Assembly (NCBI GenBank): GCA_005503065.1
Contig: SCOE01000034.1
Span: 1 to 63,453, forward strand
Origin: Comamonadaceae bacterium ALPHA2B
Lineage (GTDB): Bacteria > Pseudomonadota > Gammaproteobacteria > Burkholderiales > Burkholderiaceae_C
Direction: 5' to 3'
DNA: 63,453 nt
Shown: positions 39,652-51,232 of the stretch, one piece after another
How the letters are laid out: each line of letters begins with the position of its first letter
How positions within the stretch are numbered: position 1 is the stretch's first letter
Notes under the pieces: generated by a model
Databases searched by the model: none
What the model was told of the DNA's origin: nothing
What the model saw: only the letters and a program-made list of their open reading frames with translations
Program-made: the position numbers and the translations under genes

Positions 39652-40575
39652 CTACCAGGCGCGCGCCACCTCGTTGAAGCCCTGGGGCGCGGCGCGCTGG
39701 TCGTCGAAGGTCACGATCTGGTACGCGTCGGGCTGCGCGAGCAGCGCACGCAGCAGCTTGTTGTTCAGTGCATGCCCCGAGCGGAAGGCGCTGTAGGCCG
39801 CCAGCAGAGGATGGCCGACGATGTACAGGTCGCCCATCGCGTCGAGGATCTTGTGCTTGACGAACTCGTCGTCGTAGCGCAAGCCGCCCGCATTGAGCAC
39901 CTTGGTGTCGTCCATGACGATCGCGTTGTCGAGCCCCCCGCCCAGCGCCAGGCCCTTGCTGCGCATGTACTCGACCTCCTTGGTGAAGCCGAAGGTGCGC
40001 GCCCGAGCGATGTCGCGGTTGTACTGGCCGCTGCCAAGGTCGAATTCGAAGCGCTGGCCGGTGGAGTTGACGACGCGGTGGTCGAAGTCGATCTGGAAGC
40101 CCAGCTTGAAACCGTGGTACGGATCGAGCCGCGCCCACTTCTCGTTGGCACCCTCGCCCTCGCGCACCTCGACGGGTTTCGTCACCTTCAGGAAGCGGCG
40201 CGGTGCCTTCTGCAATTCGACGCCCGCGCTCTGCAGCAGGAACACGAAGGAGGCGGCCGAACCATCGAGGATCGGCACCTCGTCGGCCGTGATGTCGATG
40301 TACAGGTTGTCGATGCCGATGCCGGCACAGGCCGACATGATGTGCTCGACCGTCTGCACCTTGGCGCCGCCCTTGGAGACCGTGGAAGCCAGGCGCGTGT
40401 CCGTCACCGCCTCGGCGTTCATCGGGATCTCGACCGGTTCGGGCAGATCGACGCGCCGGAACACGATGCCCGTGTCCGCCGGCGCCGGCCGCAGCGTCAG
40501 CTCCACCCGCTGGCCGCTGTGCAGCCCCACACCCACGGCGCGGCTGATCGACTTGAGGGTTCTCTGTTGCAGCAC
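39652..40575 (-). CDS. lpxC: UDP-3-O-acyl-N-acetylglucosamine deacetylase LpxC
   Basis: A 307-residue zinc deacetylase catalysing the committed step of lipid A synthesis. Predicted zinc ligands are His78 (QTVEHIMSA), His241 and Asp245 ([10 protein letters not shown]), with catalytic His268 (RSGHALNN), matching H79/H238/D242/H265 of E. coli. I chose the GTG at 40575 because relatives begin MLQQRTLKS. It follows ftsZ after a 205-nt gap that contains a large hairpin element, so its level may be set separately from ftsZ. Confidence 0.96.
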   Translation of the reverse strand: MLQQRTLKSISRAVGVGLHSGQRVELTLRPAPADTGIVFRRVDLPEPVEIPMNAEAVTDTRLASTVSKGGAKVQTVEHIMSACAGIGIDNLYIDITADEVPILDGSAASFVFLLQSAGVELQKAPRRFLKVTKPVEVREGEGANEKWARLDPYHGFKLGFQIDFDHRVVNSTGQRFEFDLGSGQYNRDIARARTFGFTKEVEYMRSKGLALGGGLDNAIVMDDTKVLNAGGLRYDDEFVKHKILDAMGDLYIVGHPLLAAYSAFRSGHALNNKLLRALLAQPDAYQIVTFDDQRAAPQGFNEVARAW

Positions 40576-40661
40576 ACCGGCGATTTTAGTTTCGCCCGCC
40601 GTGCGGCGTCCCATCGCCCTGCCTATGGCCGTCATAGCCAGCATGGTCGATCAGTTCACGG

Positions 40662-40786
40662 GATTGATGGCCCAGGCGGCGTAGCGAGCGACCCGAGGTT
40701 GCGCCGAGCATCGCAGCCGTACTCCCGTACGGCGAGAAGCGCAGGCGCAAGATCGGGGCGCGCAGTAGCCGGATGGGTCATCAATC
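40662..40786. repeat. 125-bp nested hairpin element between ftsZ and lpxC
   Basis: Outer arms GATTGATGGCCCA (40662-40674) and TGGGTCATCAATC (40774-40786) match at 12 of 13. TTGCGCC/GGCGCAA (40699-40705, 40744-40750) pair inside, and GCCGTAC-TCCC-GTACGGC (40716-40733) caps the fold. The right arm overlaps the last codons and stop of ftsZ. It could be a processed or attenuating structure or a REP-like element. Confidence 0.75.
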
Positions 40787-41998
40787 GGCTTGGCGGCGCA
40801 GGAAGGCCGGGATCTCGAAATCGTCCATCCCGCCCGACGACAGCGCATTGACCTTGGCCGATGCGTTGACGCGGTTGGGGTGCGAGGACCACACGTCCGG
40901 CTTGCCGACGCGCTGGTAGGTCGGGATGGACGACGGGTCGACCATGTTCACGCCCACGCCGCCGATGTTCGGCACGTAGCCGTGCGTGCCCGTGGCCATT
41001 GCCGGCTCGTAGGTCGGCACGACCGTGAGGTTGGACTTCGGACGCGACAGGCCGGTGGCGACCACGGTCACGCGCATCTCGTCGCCCAGCGACTCGTCGT
41101 AGGCCGCACCGTAGATCACATGCGCATCGGGCGAAGCGTAGGCGCGGATGGTGTTCATCGCCAGCTTCGATTCCGACAGCTTGAGCGAGCCCTTCGACGC
41201 CGTGACCAGCACCAGCACGCCCTTGGCGCCCGACAGGTCGATGCCTTCGAGCAGCGGGCAGGCGACGGCCTGTTCCGAGGCGATGCGCGCGCGGTCGGGG
41301 CCGCTGGCCGAGGCCGTGCCCATCATCGCCTTGCCGGGCTCGCCCATCACGGTGCGCACGTCTTCGAAGTCGACGTTCACGTGGCCGTACTCGTTGATGA
41401 TCTCGGCGATGCCGCCGACGGCGTTCTTCAGCACGTCGTTGGCGTGGCCGAAAGCCTCTTCCTGCGTCACGTCGTCGCCCAGCACGTCGAGCAGCTTCTC
41501 GTTGAGGATGACGATCAGCGAATCGACGTTCGCCTCGAGCTCGGACAGGCCCTGCTCGGCGTTGGTCATGCGCTTGCCGCCTTCCCAGTCGAAGGGCTTG
41601 GTCACCACGCCGACGGTCAGGATGCCCATTTCCTTCGCCACGCGCGCGATCACGGGGGCCGCGCCGGTGCCGGTGCCGCCGCCCATGCCGGCGGTGATGA
41701 AGAGCATGTGCGCGCCTTCGATCGCCTGGCGGATGTCGTCCACCGCCACCTCGGCCGATTCACGGCCGATCTGCGGCTTGCTGCCTGCGCCACGGCCGGT
41801 GAGGCCGAGCTGGATCGTCTTGTGCGAGTGGCCGCGGTTGAGCGCCTGCGCGTCGGTGTTGGCGCAGATGAATTCCACGCCCTGCACGCCACGCTGCATC
41901 ATGTGCGCGACGGCATTGCCGCCGCCGCCGCCGACACCGATCACCTTGATCTGCGTGCCCTGGTTGAATTCTTCGACTTCGATCATTTCGATGGCCAT
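40781..41998 (-). CDS. ftsZ: Cell division protein FtsZ
   Basis: A 405-residue tubulin-like GTPase that builds the division ring. GVGGGGGNAVAHMM opens the nucleotide fold, GGGTGTGAAP is the tubulin signature loop, and NVDFEDVRTVM is a T7-loop region. The C-terminal peptide DDFEIPAFLRRQAD, which binds FtsA and ZipA, is intact. A strong AAGGAG precedes the ATG. The last codons overlap the outer arm of a large hairpin element. Confidence 0.98.
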   Translation of the reverse strand: MAIEMIEVEEFNQGTQIKVIGVGGGGGNAVAHMMQRGVQGVEFICANTDAQALNRGHSHKTIQLGLTGRGAGSKPQIGRESAEVAVDDIRQAIEGAHMLFITAGMGGGTGTGAAPVIARVAKEMGILTVGVVTKPFDWEGGKRMTNAEQGLSELEANVDSLIVILNEKLLDVLGDDVTQEEAFGHANDVLKNAVGGIAEIINEYGHVNVDFEDVRTVMGEPGKAMMGTASASGPDRARIASEQAVACPLLEGIDLSGAKGVLVLVTASKGSLKLSESKLAMNTIRAYASPDAHVIYGAAYDESLGDEMRVTVVATGLSRPKSNLTVVPTYEPAMATGTHGYVPNIGGVGVNMVDPSSIPTYQRVGKPDVWSSHPNRVNASAKVNALSSGGMDDFEIPAFLRRQAD

Positions 41999-42180
41999 CT
42001 TTAACTCCTTGAATCCTTGCAGTTGCCGTGTTTGAGAGAGAACTGTTTTCTTGCTTTGCTGATGTCTGACCGGATGTGAACGCCGCGGGCGTCAGCGTGG
42101 TGGACCGGTTCGCCGCCATCGCTCGTTGAAATGTCGGGGCGGGCCGGTGTGCAGGTGGGCATCGAAAAGATGATTCATCG

Positions 42181-43410
42181 TCAGAAGTTCCCCACGATGA
42201 AGTCCTTGAAGCGGCCGAAGGCCGTCTTCACCGAACCGTTCTTCTGCGCCACCTTGTAGCCGCGCATGCGTGCAAAGCGTGCTTCCTCGAGCAGACCCAT
42301 GACTGTCGCCGCACGGGGCTGGGCCACCATGTCGGACAAGGCGCTCGAATACTTCGGGATGCCCCGGCGCACGGGCTTGAGGAAGATGTCCTCGCCCAGT
42401 TCGACCATGCCCGGCATCACCGCGCTGCCGCCCGTGAGCACCACGCCGGAGGAGAGCACTTCCTCGTAGCCCGACTCGCGCACGACCTGCTGCACCAGCG
42501 AGAAGATCTCCTCGATGCGCGGCTCGATCACGCCGGCCAGGGCCTGCTTGCTCAGCATGCGCGGGCCGCGGTCGCCCAGGCCCGGCACCTCGACCTGCGT
42601 CTCGGGATCGGCCAGCAGCTGCTTGGCGTAGCCGTTCTCGACCTTGATGTCCTCGGCGTCCTTGGTCGGCGTGCGCAGCGCCATGGCGATGTCGCTGGTG
42701 ATCAGGTCGCCGGCGATCGGGATCACCGCGGTGTGGCGGATCGCGCCGTTGGTGAAGATGGCCACGTCGGTGGTGCCGGCGCCGATGTCCACCAGCACCA
42801 CGCCCAGCTCGCGCTCGTCCTCGGTGAGCACCGCCTGGCTGGAGGCCAGGGGGTTGAGCATGAGCTGGTCCACTTCCAGGCCGCAGCGGCGCACGCACTT
42901 GATGATGTTCTCGGCCGCGCTCTGCGCACCGGTGACGATGTGCACCTTGGCTTCCAGGCGCATGCCGCTCATGCCGATCGGCTCCTTGACGTCCTGGCCG
43001 TCGATCACGAATTCCTGCGGCTCCACCAGCAGCAGGCGCTGGTCGCTGGAGATGTTGATGGCGCGCGCGGTCTCGACCACGCGGGCCACGTCGGCGGTGG
43101 TGACTTCCTTGTCCTTCACCGCCACCATGCCGCTGGAGTTGATGCCGCGGATGTGGCTGCCGGTGATGCCGGTGTAGACGCGGCCGATCTTGCAGTCGGC
43201 CATGAACTCGGCCTCCTTGAGGGCCTGCTGGATGCTCTGCACCGTGGCGTCGATGTTGACCACCACGCCGCGCTTGAGGCCGTTGGAGGGCGCCACGCCC
43301 ATGCCGGCCAGCTTGAGCTCGCCATTGGGCAGCACCTCGGCCACCACGGCCATCACCTTGGCGGTGCCGATGTCGAGTCCGACAACCAGGTCTTTGTATT
43401 CTTTGGGCAT
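42181..43410 (-). CDS. ftsA: Cell division protein FtsA
   Basis: A 409-residue actin-like protein that tethers FtsZ to the membrane. It has the phosphate loops VGLDIGTAKVMAVV and VDIGAGTTDVAIF and the adenosine motif LTGGSAVMPGM. The C-terminal amphipathic helix is FGRFKDFIVGNF. It is separated from ftsZ by 182 nt without a clear gene; a 28-codon frame there is not supported. It follows ftsQ by 37 nt, across a purine-rich tract. Confidence 0.97.
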   Translation of the reverse strand: MPKEYKDLVVGLDIGTAKVMAVVAEVLPNGELKLAGMGVAPSNGLKRGVVVNIDATVQSIQQALKEAEFMADCKIGRVYTGITGSHIRGINSSGMVAVKDKEVTTADVARVVETARAINISSDQRLLLVEPQEFVIDGQDVKEPIGMSGMRLEAKVHIVTGAQSAAENIIKCVRRCGLEVDQLMLNPLASSQAVLTEDERELGVVLVDIGAGTTDVAIFTNGAIRHTAVIPIAGDLITSDIAMALRTPTKDAEDIKVENGYAKQLLADPETQVEVPGLGDRGPRMLSKQALAGVIEPRIEEIFSLVQQVVRESGYEEVLSSGVVLTGGSAVMPGMVELGEDIFLKPVRRGIPKYSSALSDMVAQPRAATVMGLLEEARFARMRGYKVAQKNGSVKTAFGRFKDFIVGNF

Positions 43411-43447
43411 CGATGTGTCCTCGGGGTGTTCTTCTCTTCGCTCTTCT

Positions 43448-44239
43448 CTATTTCTTCTTCGGGGTGGGCGCGCCCTCGGCCGCCACCGTCACCCCTCGAA
43501 GGCGCAGCGCATAGGCATCGGCGTGGCGCAGGTCCGCGCTCTCGACAGATTCCACGCTGCGACCGTACTGCGCCGCCACCTGGCGCACGCTGCGCAGGAA
43601 ACGTTCGGTGCGGGCCTTGACTTCGTCGCTGCTGCCGCGGCCCAGTTCGATGACGGCGCCGGTGGACAGCGTGGCCTGCCAGCTGCCGCGGCTGGACAGG
43701 TCCAGCTCGTCGAGTTCCAGGTCCTTGCCCTTGAAGACCGGCTCCAGCTCGCGGAACATGCCCAGCACATGGCCGGCCTGGTCGTCCGGGCCCGACAGGC
43801 GCGGCAGGGCGTCGTCGGCCTCGGCGGTGTTGGCCTCAAAGACCTCGCCGTAGCTGTTGACCATGCGCGACTCGGCCTCAGTGCCCCAGTGCGCCACCGG
43901 CACGTGCTCCACCAGCGTCGCGCGCAGCTTGTTGGGAAATTCGCGCCGGACCACCGCCTTGCGCACCCACGGCACCGACTCGAAGGCGGCGCGCGCCTTG
44001 GCCAGGTCGACGGTGAAGAAGTTGCCGGCAAGCTGCGGTGCCACATTGGCACGCAGGGTGATCGCGTTGTTGTGCGTCACGTCGCCATCCACCTTCAGGC
44101 CCGCGATGGGGAAGAAGGGCTGGCGCAGCACCCACCAGGCCGCCGCGGCCAGCAGCAGCACACCGCAGGCCGCGAACATGAGCGTGGCCAGGATGTTCAT
44201 GAGCTTGACATCGAAGGGGGTGGGAATGGAATCGGCCAT
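43448..44239 (-). CDS. ftsQ: Cell division protein FtsQ
   Basis: A 263-residue bitopic protein with a short cytoplasmic N-terminus, a helix at about residues 15-38 (ILATLMFAACGVLLLAAAAWWVL), then a POTRA domain (FFPIAGLKVDGDVTHNNAITLRANV) and a beta domain. It starts 1 nt after the ddlB stop, so translation is tightly coupled. It links early and late divisome proteins in the periplasm. The C-terminus is basic (PTPKKK). Confidence 0.95.
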   Translation of the reverse strand: MADSIPTPFDVKLMNILATLMFAACGVLLLAAAAWWVLRQPFFPIAGLKVDGDVTHNNAITLRANVAPQLAGNFFTVDLAKARAAFESVPWVRKAVVRREFPNKLRATLVEHVPVAHWGTEAESRMVNSYGEVFEANTAEADDALPRLSGPDDQAGHVLGMFRELEPVFKGKDLELDELDLSSRGSWQATLSTGAVIELGRGSSDEVKARTERFLRSVRQVAAQYGRSVESVESADLRHADAYALRLRGVTVAAEGAPTPKKK

Positions 44240-44240
44240 G

Positions 44241-45223
44241 TCAGGCGGCGCGCTCCAATGGCGCGGGCGGCGCCGAATCGAGGGTGGCCGCCGCCAGCAC
44301 GCGCAGGCACAGGTCTTCGTAGGCGATGCCTGCCGCGCGCGCCGACATGGGCACCAGCGAATGGCCGGTCATGCCGGGCGAGGTGTTCATCTCCAGCAGG
44401 AAGGGCTTGCGGTCGCTGGCGCGGATCATCAGGTCGGCCCGGCCCCAGCCGCGGCAGCCGAGCGTGCGGTAGGCGGCCAGCGCGAGGTGGCGGATCTCCT
44501 GTTCGAGCGCGTCGGGCAGGCCGGCCGGGCAGTGGTACTTCACGTCGTCGGTGAAGTACTTGTTCTGGTAGTCGTAGGCACCCTCGGGCGCGGCGATGCG
44601 CACCACGGGCAGTGCGACCGCGTCGAGACCGCTGCCGAGCACGGCGCAGGTGACCTCGTCGCCCTCGATGAACTCCTCGCACAGCACGTCGGGGTCGTAC
44701 TTCGCCGACAGGGCGACGGCGTCCTGCATCTCGGAGTAGCCGCGCACCTTGGTCACGCCGATGGACGAGCCCTCGCGCGGCGGCTTCACGATCAGCGGCA
44801 GGCCCAGCACGTCGGGCACGGCGCGCACCTGCTCCCGGCTCTGCTGGTCGAAGGCCAGGCGCACGTACCTGGGGGTGGGCAGCCCATCGGCCTGCCAGAG
44901 GCGCTTGGTCATGACCTTGTCCATCGCCACGCTGGAGGCCATGACGCCGGAGCCGGTGTAGGGCACGCCGAGCAGCTCCAGCGCGCCCTGCACCGTGCCG
45001 TCTTCGCCGTGCCGGCCGTGCAGCGCGATGAAGCAGCGCGCGAAGCCGTCGCGCTTGAGTTCGGCCAGGTCGCGCTGCGCGGGGTCGAAGGCATGGGCGT
45101 CGACGCCGCGGCTCTTGAGCGCCTCGAGCACGCCGGTGCCGGACATGAGCGACACCTCGCGCTCGGCCGAGCTGCCGCCGAACAGCACGGCCACCTTGCC
45201 GAAGGATTTGGGATCGAATTGGC

Positions 45224-45227
<4 letters not shown>
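44241..45227 (-). CDS. ddlB: D-alanine--D-alanine ligase DdlB
   Basis: A 328-residue ATP-grasp ligase making D-Ala-D-Ala. [19 protein letters not shown] begins the protein, [13 protein letters not shown] is the ATP-binding loop and [16 protein letters not shown] is the signature. I prefer the GTG at 45227, which overlaps the murC stop as GTGA and places [18 protein letters not shown] at the N-terminus. Confidence 0.95.
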
Positions 45228-46665
<1,438 letters not shown>

Positions 46666-46669
<4 letters not shown>

Positions 46670-46749
46670 CGGCGGCCTCCCGCGCGGCGCAGGTCGTCGG
46701 CGTGCTCTTTGTGCGCGACGAGGTGGATGTGGCGCTTGGCGTGCTTCAT
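46666..46749 (-). pseudogene. Duplicated murC 5' end forming a 27-residue mini-ORF
   Basis: Starting at 46749 the frame encodes [11 protein letters not shown], against [11 protein letters not shown] for the real murC; the two 32-nt start regions match at 27 positions. It then diverges ([16 protein letters not shown]). The ATG overlaps the murG stop (ATGA) and its TGA overlaps the murC ATG (ATGA). This looks like the ancestral murC start left behind by a duplication, or a very small coupled gene. No homologue was checked. Confidence 0.65.
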
Positions 46750-47828
46750 TTCGCCAGCTCCTCGCAGGCGCGGACGACCTCGGCCGTGGCCTCGGTTTTC
46801 TGCATCGCTTTGGCCTTCAGCGCCCGCTCCATCAGCGTGGAGCGCTCTGTTTTCTGTAGCAAATCGGACAAGAGTTCAGGGGTCAGGTCGGTCTGCTGGA
46901 CGAGCCAGCCGCCGCCCGCATCGACGAGGAAGCGGGCATTGGTGGTCTGGTGGTCGTCCACCGCCGACGGAAAGGGAACGAAGAGCGCGGCGGCACCGAC
47001 CGCGGCGATCTCGGTCACGGTGCTGGCGCCGGCGCGCGCGACGATGAGGTCCGCCGCGGCGTACGCCTCGGCGGTGTCCTCGATGAAGGGCGTCAGCTCG
47101 GCGTCGACACCGGCCGCGGCATAGTTGGCGCGCAACTCGTCGATCTGCTTGGCGCCGCTCTGGTGCAGCACGATGGGCCGCTCGGCCGGCGCGATGCGCG
47201 CCAGTGCCTTGGGCACGATGGCGTTGAGCGCCCGGGCACCCAGGCTGCCGCCAACGACGAGCAGCTTCAGCGGCCCGGTGCGGCCGGCGAAGCGCTCGAC
47301 CGGGCCGGGCTGCGACAGGAAGGCTTCGCGCAGCGGGTTGCCCACCCACTTCGCCTTGGCCATCACGTTCGGGAAGGCGGTGAAGACGCGGTCGGCCACG
47401 CCGGCGAGCACCTTGTTGGCCAGTCCGGCGACCGAGTTCTGCTCGTGCAGCACCAGCGGCTTGCCCAGCAGCACGCTCATCATCCCGCCCGGGAAGGTGA
47501 TGTAGCCGCCGAGGCCGACGACCACCTGCGGCTTCACGCGCCGCACCACCTGGATGCTCTGCCAGAAGGCACGCAGCAGCTTGAGCGGCAGCAGCGCCAG
47601 CGTGACCGGGCCCTTGCCCCGTACACCGCCGAACTGCACCGGCTCGAAGGCGAAGCCGCGCGGGGGCACGAGCTTTTCTTCCATGCTGCCGGGCGCACCC
47701 AGCCAGTGGACCCGCCAGCCACGCGCGCGCAGTTCCTCGGCCACGGCCAGGCCGGGGAAGATGTGGCCACCGGTACCGCCGGCCATGACCAGGGCAGTCG
47801 CCTTCGGCGCTGCACTTCGTGCCGACAT
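46746..47828 (-). CDS. murG: UDP-GlcNAc:lipid I N-acetylglucosaminyltransferase MurG
   Basis: A 360-residue GT28 enzyme making lipid II at the inner face of the membrane. [22 protein letters not shown] is the family start, [12 protein letters not shown] follows, and the donor site is marked by [12 protein letters not shown]. An in-frame ATG at 47900 overlapping the ftsW stop (ATGA) would add 24 residues encoded by a REP-like hairpin, so the true start is uncertain. Residues about 321-344 ([17 protein letters not shown]) are encoded by an inserted dispersed repeat. Confidence 0.94.
   Translation of the reverse strand: MSARSAAPKATALVMAGGTGGHIFPGLAVAEELRARGWRVHWLGAPGSMEEKLVPPRGFAFEPVQFGGVRGKGPVTLALLPLKLLRAFWQSIQVVRRVKPQVVVGLGGYITFPGGMMSVLLGKPLVLHEQNSVAGLANKVLAGVADRVFTAFPNVMAKAKWVGNPLREAFLSQPGPVERFAGRTGPLKLLVVGGSLGARALNAIVPKALARIAPAERPIVLHQSGAKQIDELRANYAAAGVDAELTPFIEDTAEAYAAADLIVARAGASTVTEIAAVGAAALFVPFPSAVDDHQTTNARFLVDAGGGWLVQQTDLTPELLSDLLQKTERSTLMERALKAKAMQKTEATAEVVRACEELAK
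46797..46867. repeat. Dispersed repeat inside the murG reading frame
   Basis: On the minus strand it runs GCTACAGAAAACAGAGCGCT, a GGGCGCTGAAGGCC middle and tail. It encodes KTER in the same frame as the murE copy at 54944. Confidence 0.55.
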
Positions 47829-47847
47829 GGGCTCGCCCCCACCCTGG

Positions 47848-47869
47848 CCCTCCCCCATCCGGGGGAGGG
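47848..47869. repeat. REP-like hairpin between ftsW and murG
   Basis: CCCTCCCCC-ATCC-GGGGGAGGG, a perfect 9-bp stem inside a CTTCCCTCC...GGGTGGGGGCG context that I recognise from common proteobacterial intergenic repeats. It is open in the murG frame. Confidence 0.65.
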
Positions 47870-47896
47870 AAGCCTGCGCGAACACCCCGGTCGCGC

Positions 47897-49198
47897 TCAT
47901 ACGCGACCTCCGCGCATCAGCACACGGTTCTCGTAGTCCACCCGCAGCACGAGTGCGAGCGCGATCAGGTCCATCAGCATCGCCGAGCCGCCGAAGCTCA
48001 TGAGCGGCAGGCCCAGGCCCTTGGTCGGCAGCGCGCCGAGGTTCACGCCCACGTTGATGAAGGCCTGGAAACCGATCCAGATGCCCACGCCCTGGGCCGT
48101 GAGGCCGGCGAACACGCGGTCCAGCGCGATCGCCTGGCGGCCGATGTGCATGATGCGGCGCGTGAGCCAGAGGAAGAGGACGATGATGAGCAGCACGCCG
48201 ACCAGGCCGAACTCCTCGCCCAGCACGGCCAGCAGGAAGTCTGTGTGCGCCTCGGGCAGCCAGTGCAGCTTCTCGACGCTGCCGCCCAGCCCGACGCCGA
48301 AGATCTCGCCGCGGCCGATGGCGATCAGCGCGTGCGAGAGCTGGTAGCCCTTGCCCAGCGCATGTTCCTCGCTGAAGGGGTCGAGGTAGGCGAAGATGCG
48401 CTCGCGCCGGAACTGGCTGGTCGCGATGATGAGCGCGAAGGCCGCCACCACCAGCGTCGCGATCACGAAGAACATGCGTGCGTTGACGCCGCCCAGGAAG
48501 AGGATGCCCATGGCGATCACCGCGATCACCATGAACGCGCCCATGTCGGGCTCCGCCAGCAGCAGCATGCCGATGACGAACACGGCGATGCCCATCGGCG
48601 CGACGGCGCGGAAGAAGCGCTCCTTGATCTCCATCTTGCGCACCATGTAGCTGGCGGCGTAGAGCACCATCGCCAGCTTCGCCAGCTCCGAGGGCTGGAA
48701 GTTCATGATGCCCAGCGGCAGCCAGCGGCGCGCGCCGTTGACCACGCGGCCGATGTGCGGCACGAGCACCAGCACCAGCAGCAGGATCGAGATGATGAAC
48801 AGCCAGGGTGCGACACGCTCCCAGATGCGCATCGGCACCTGGAAGGCCAGCAGCCCTGCGACGAAGGCGATCGCGATGAAGGCGCCGTGCCGCACGACGA
48901 AGAAGAACTGGCTGTAGTTGGCGCGCGCGAAGCGCGGGTTGTCGCCCAGCGCGATGGAGGCCGAATACACCATCACGAAGCCCCAGGCCAGCAGCGCGAC
49001 GACCACCCACAGCATGGCCTGGTCGAAGCCCAGCACGCGCACCGGCGCGGCCTTGGTCTGCGTGAAGTCGCCGCCGCCCAGGCGCACCGGCAGGTGCATG
49101 GGCAGCGCATCCATGCCGCTCCTGGCGGCACGGCGGAACCAGCCGCCGAAACGGCCGGCGGTCGGGTTGGGGGTGGCGCCAGCGGGCGTGCTGCTCAT
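47897..49198 (-). CDS. ftsW: SEDS-family divisome glycosyltransferase FtsW
   Basis: A 433-residue membrane protein with about ten helices. [61 protein letters not shown] and [14 protein letters not shown] are SEDS motifs. It has an N-terminal cytoplasmic extension of about 55 residues. It polymerises septal glycan with FtsI. Its ATG overlaps the murD stop by 4 nt. Confidence 0.96.
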   Translation of the reverse strand: MSSTPAGATPNPTAGRFGGWFRRAARSGMDALPMHLPVRLGGGDFTQTKAAPVRVLGFDQAMLWVVVALLAWGFVMVYSASIALGDNPRFARANYSQFFFVVRHGAFIAIAFVAGLLAFQVPMRIWERVAPWLFIISILLLVLVLVPHIGRVVNGARRWLPLGIMNFQPSELAKLAMVLYAASYMVRKMEIKERFFRAVAPMGIAVFVIGMLLLAEPDMGAFMVIAVIAMGILFLGGVNARMFFVIATLVVAAFALIIATSQFRRERIFAYLDPFSEEHALGKGYQLSHALIAIGRGEIFGVGLGGSVEKLHWLPEAHTDFLLAVLGEEFGLVGVLLIIVLFLWLTRRIMHIGRQAIALDRVFAGLTAQGVGIWIGFQAFINVGVNLGALPTKGLGLPLMSFGGSAMLMDLIALALVLRVDYENRVLMRGGRV

Positions 49199-51228
49199 GG
49201 CTGGAGAACTCCTCGGGCGGGCGCGTCCTGCCGTGCCTCGACGGCGGCGCGGAACACTTCGGCGCGGTGCGCGTAGTCCCTGAACATGTCGAAGCTGGCG
49301 CAGGCCGGCGAGAGCAGCACGGCATCGCCCGCATGCGCACGGCGCGCGGCGGTGGCCACGGCCTCGTCCATGTCGGGCGCGTGCAGCAGCGGCACGCCGG
49401 TGTCCGCGAGCGCGGTCTCGATGACCGGCGCGTCGCGGCCGATCAGCACCACGGCGCGCGCGAAGCGCCGAACCGGATCGGCCAGCAGCGAGAAGTCCTG
49501 GCCTTTGCCTTCGCCACCCAGGATGACGATCACCTTCCGGTCAACCCCAAGGCCCAGCAGCGCCGCCGCCGTCGCGCCCACGTTGGTGCCCTTGCTGTCG
49601 TCGAAGTACTCGACCCCGTCGATGATCGCGACGGGCTCGACCCGGTGCGGTTCGCCGCGGTATTCGCGCAGGCCGAAGAGAATCGGCCCCATCGGGCAGC
49701 CGGCCGAGACGGCGAGCGCGAGCGCCGCCAGCGCGTTGAGCGCGTTGTGCTGGCCGCGGATGCGCAGCGCATCGGCGGGCATCAGGCGCTGGAGGTGGAT
49801 GTCTTCTTCCTGCACGGCGCCGCGCTTGCGCTTCTGCGTCTCGTCGGCCTCGTGGGCCCGCACCAGCCAGGCCATGCCGTTGATGCGTTCGATGCCGAAG
49901 TCGCCGGGGCGCTGCGGCAGGTCCGCGCCGAAGGTGAGGTGTGTGCGCACCACCGGCTTCTGCAACTTGGCCTTGAGAGGCGCCGGCAGCATGGCCATGA
50001 CCGCCGGATCGTCGCGGTTGAGCACCATGAGGCCCTTCTGGCCGAAGATGCGTGCCTTGGCGCCGGCATAGCTCGCCATGTCGCCATGCCAGTCGAGGTG
50101 GTCCTGCGTGATGTTGAGCACGGTGGCGGCGGTGGGTTCGAAGCCCTGCACGCCGTCGAGCTGGAAGCTCGACAGCTCGAGCACCCACACCTGCGGCAGC
50201 GTGTCGGCGTCGATGTGCGCGGTCAGGGTGTCGAGCAGGGTCGGGCCGATGTTGCCGGCCACGGCCACGGACTTGCCTGCGTGCTCGACCAACCGGGCCG
50301 TGAGCGAGGTGACGGTGGTCTTGCCGTTGGTGCCGGTGATGGCGAGCACGGCCGGCGTGTACCCCACCGGAGCCGGCGGCGCTGCGACGATCACGGCCGG
50401 AGCGGGTGCAGGCTCTTCTTCTGCCTGCGCCAGGGCGGCTGGGGTGGACAGTTCGGCGATGCGCGCCACGAATTCGGCCGCTTCGCGCGCAGCCTTGGGC
50501 ACGTAGGCGCCGGGCGTGGCCGGTTCGGCCGGGACGGCTGCCGCCGGCATGGGTGCCGGCAAGGAGAGCGAGGGGTCGGGTTGAACGCCTTCGGCCTGTG
50601 CGCCGACGGATGCGTCGACGTCATTGGCGCCAGGGCCGGCTTCGTGCACGTCGGCTGTGGGCATGGCCGCCTCGTCCACAGCGCTCGGCGCGCGCTCTTC
50701 CTCCACAGGCACAGGCTCGGCGTGCGCCGCGGCGGGCACTTCTCCCTGAGGCGCGGGCGGGACCGTGACGGTTTCCGGCTCGGCCGCTGGCGCGGCAGGC
50801 GTCTCGGCAGGGCCCGAGGGCTCGATGTCTGCGTCGTGTGCGACGACGGCCGGCTCGGCGGCCTGCGCGGCTTCGACGCGCGCCGCATGCAGGTCGCGCA
50901 GCGCCTGCGCGAAGAGGTCGAGTTCGCCGCCGACCACCAGGCCCACGGCACGGGCCGCGTCGACCACCGGCGCCACCGTCGCCGGCGACAGGCCCGGCGA
51001 ACGGTAGACGGCGCGGATGGGCGTGCCATCGATCAGGGCGGCGGTGAACGGGCCGCCGACGAACTGCGCCTGCGGCAGTTCCTCGCGCAGCACGGCCAGT
51101 TGCGGCGGTGCCTCGCGCGTGTCGGCCACCGTGACCTGCGCCCCGTGCCGCGCGCACCAGCGCGCCATCGCCAGGCCGGACGCGCCGAGGCCCAGGACGA
51201 GGACGGGGAGGTCTTGCAGATGCTTCAT
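49195..51228 (-). CDS. murD: UDP-MurNAc-L-Ala--D-glutamate ligase MurD with long internal linker
   Basis: A 677-residue MurD, against about 440-500 in most bacteria. The N-terminal UDP domain ([15 protein letters not shown]...[10 protein letters not shown]) ends near residue 113. Residues about 115-288 form an acidic Ala/Pro/Glu/Val-rich low-complexity linker, and the ATP domain starts with the P-loop GTNGKTT at 299-305. DSKGTNVGA and [21 protein letters not shown] close the protein. The reading frame is uninterrupted and in operon phase, so the linker is real coding sequence. Confidence 0.94.
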   Translation of the reverse strand: MKHLQDLPVLVLGLGASGLAMARWCARHGAQVTVADTREAPPQLAVLREELPQAQFVGGPFTAALIDGTPIRAVYRSPGLSPATVAPVVDAARAVGLVVGGELDLFAQALRDLHAARVEAAQAAEPAVVAHDADIEPSGPAETPAAPAAEPETVTVPPAPQGEVPAAAHAEPVPVEEERAPSAVDEAAMPTADVHEAGPGANDVDASVGAQAEGVQPDPSLSLPAPMPAAAVPAEPATPGAYVPKAAREAAEFVARIAELSTPAALAQAEEEPAPAPAVIVAAPPAPVGYTPAVLAITGTNGKTTVTSLTARLVEHAGKSVAVAGNIGPTLLDTLTAHIDADTLPQVWVLELSSFQLDGVQGFEPTAATVLNITQDHLDWHGDMASYAGAKARIFGQKGLMVLNRDDPAVMAMLPAPLKAKLQKPVVRTHLTFGADLPQRPGDFGIERINGMAWLVRAHEADETQKRKRGAVQEEDIHLQRLMPADALRIRGQHNALNALAALALAVSAGCPMGPILFGLREYRGEPHRVEPVAIIDGVEYFDDSKGTNVGATAAALLGLGVDRKVIVILGGEGKGQDFSLLADPVRRFARAVVLIGRDAPVIETALADTGVPLLHAPDMDEAVATAARRAHAGDAVLLSPACASFDMFRDYAHRAEVFRAAVEARQDAPARGVLQP

Positions 51229-51232
51229 CGGT

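Noticed and set aside
42092-42178. 28-codon frame just after the ftsA stop
   Set aside because: Its ATG lies 2 nt after the ftsA stop, but its sequence is a small internal repeat (TGPPR twice), with no supporting motif or Shine-Dalgarno.
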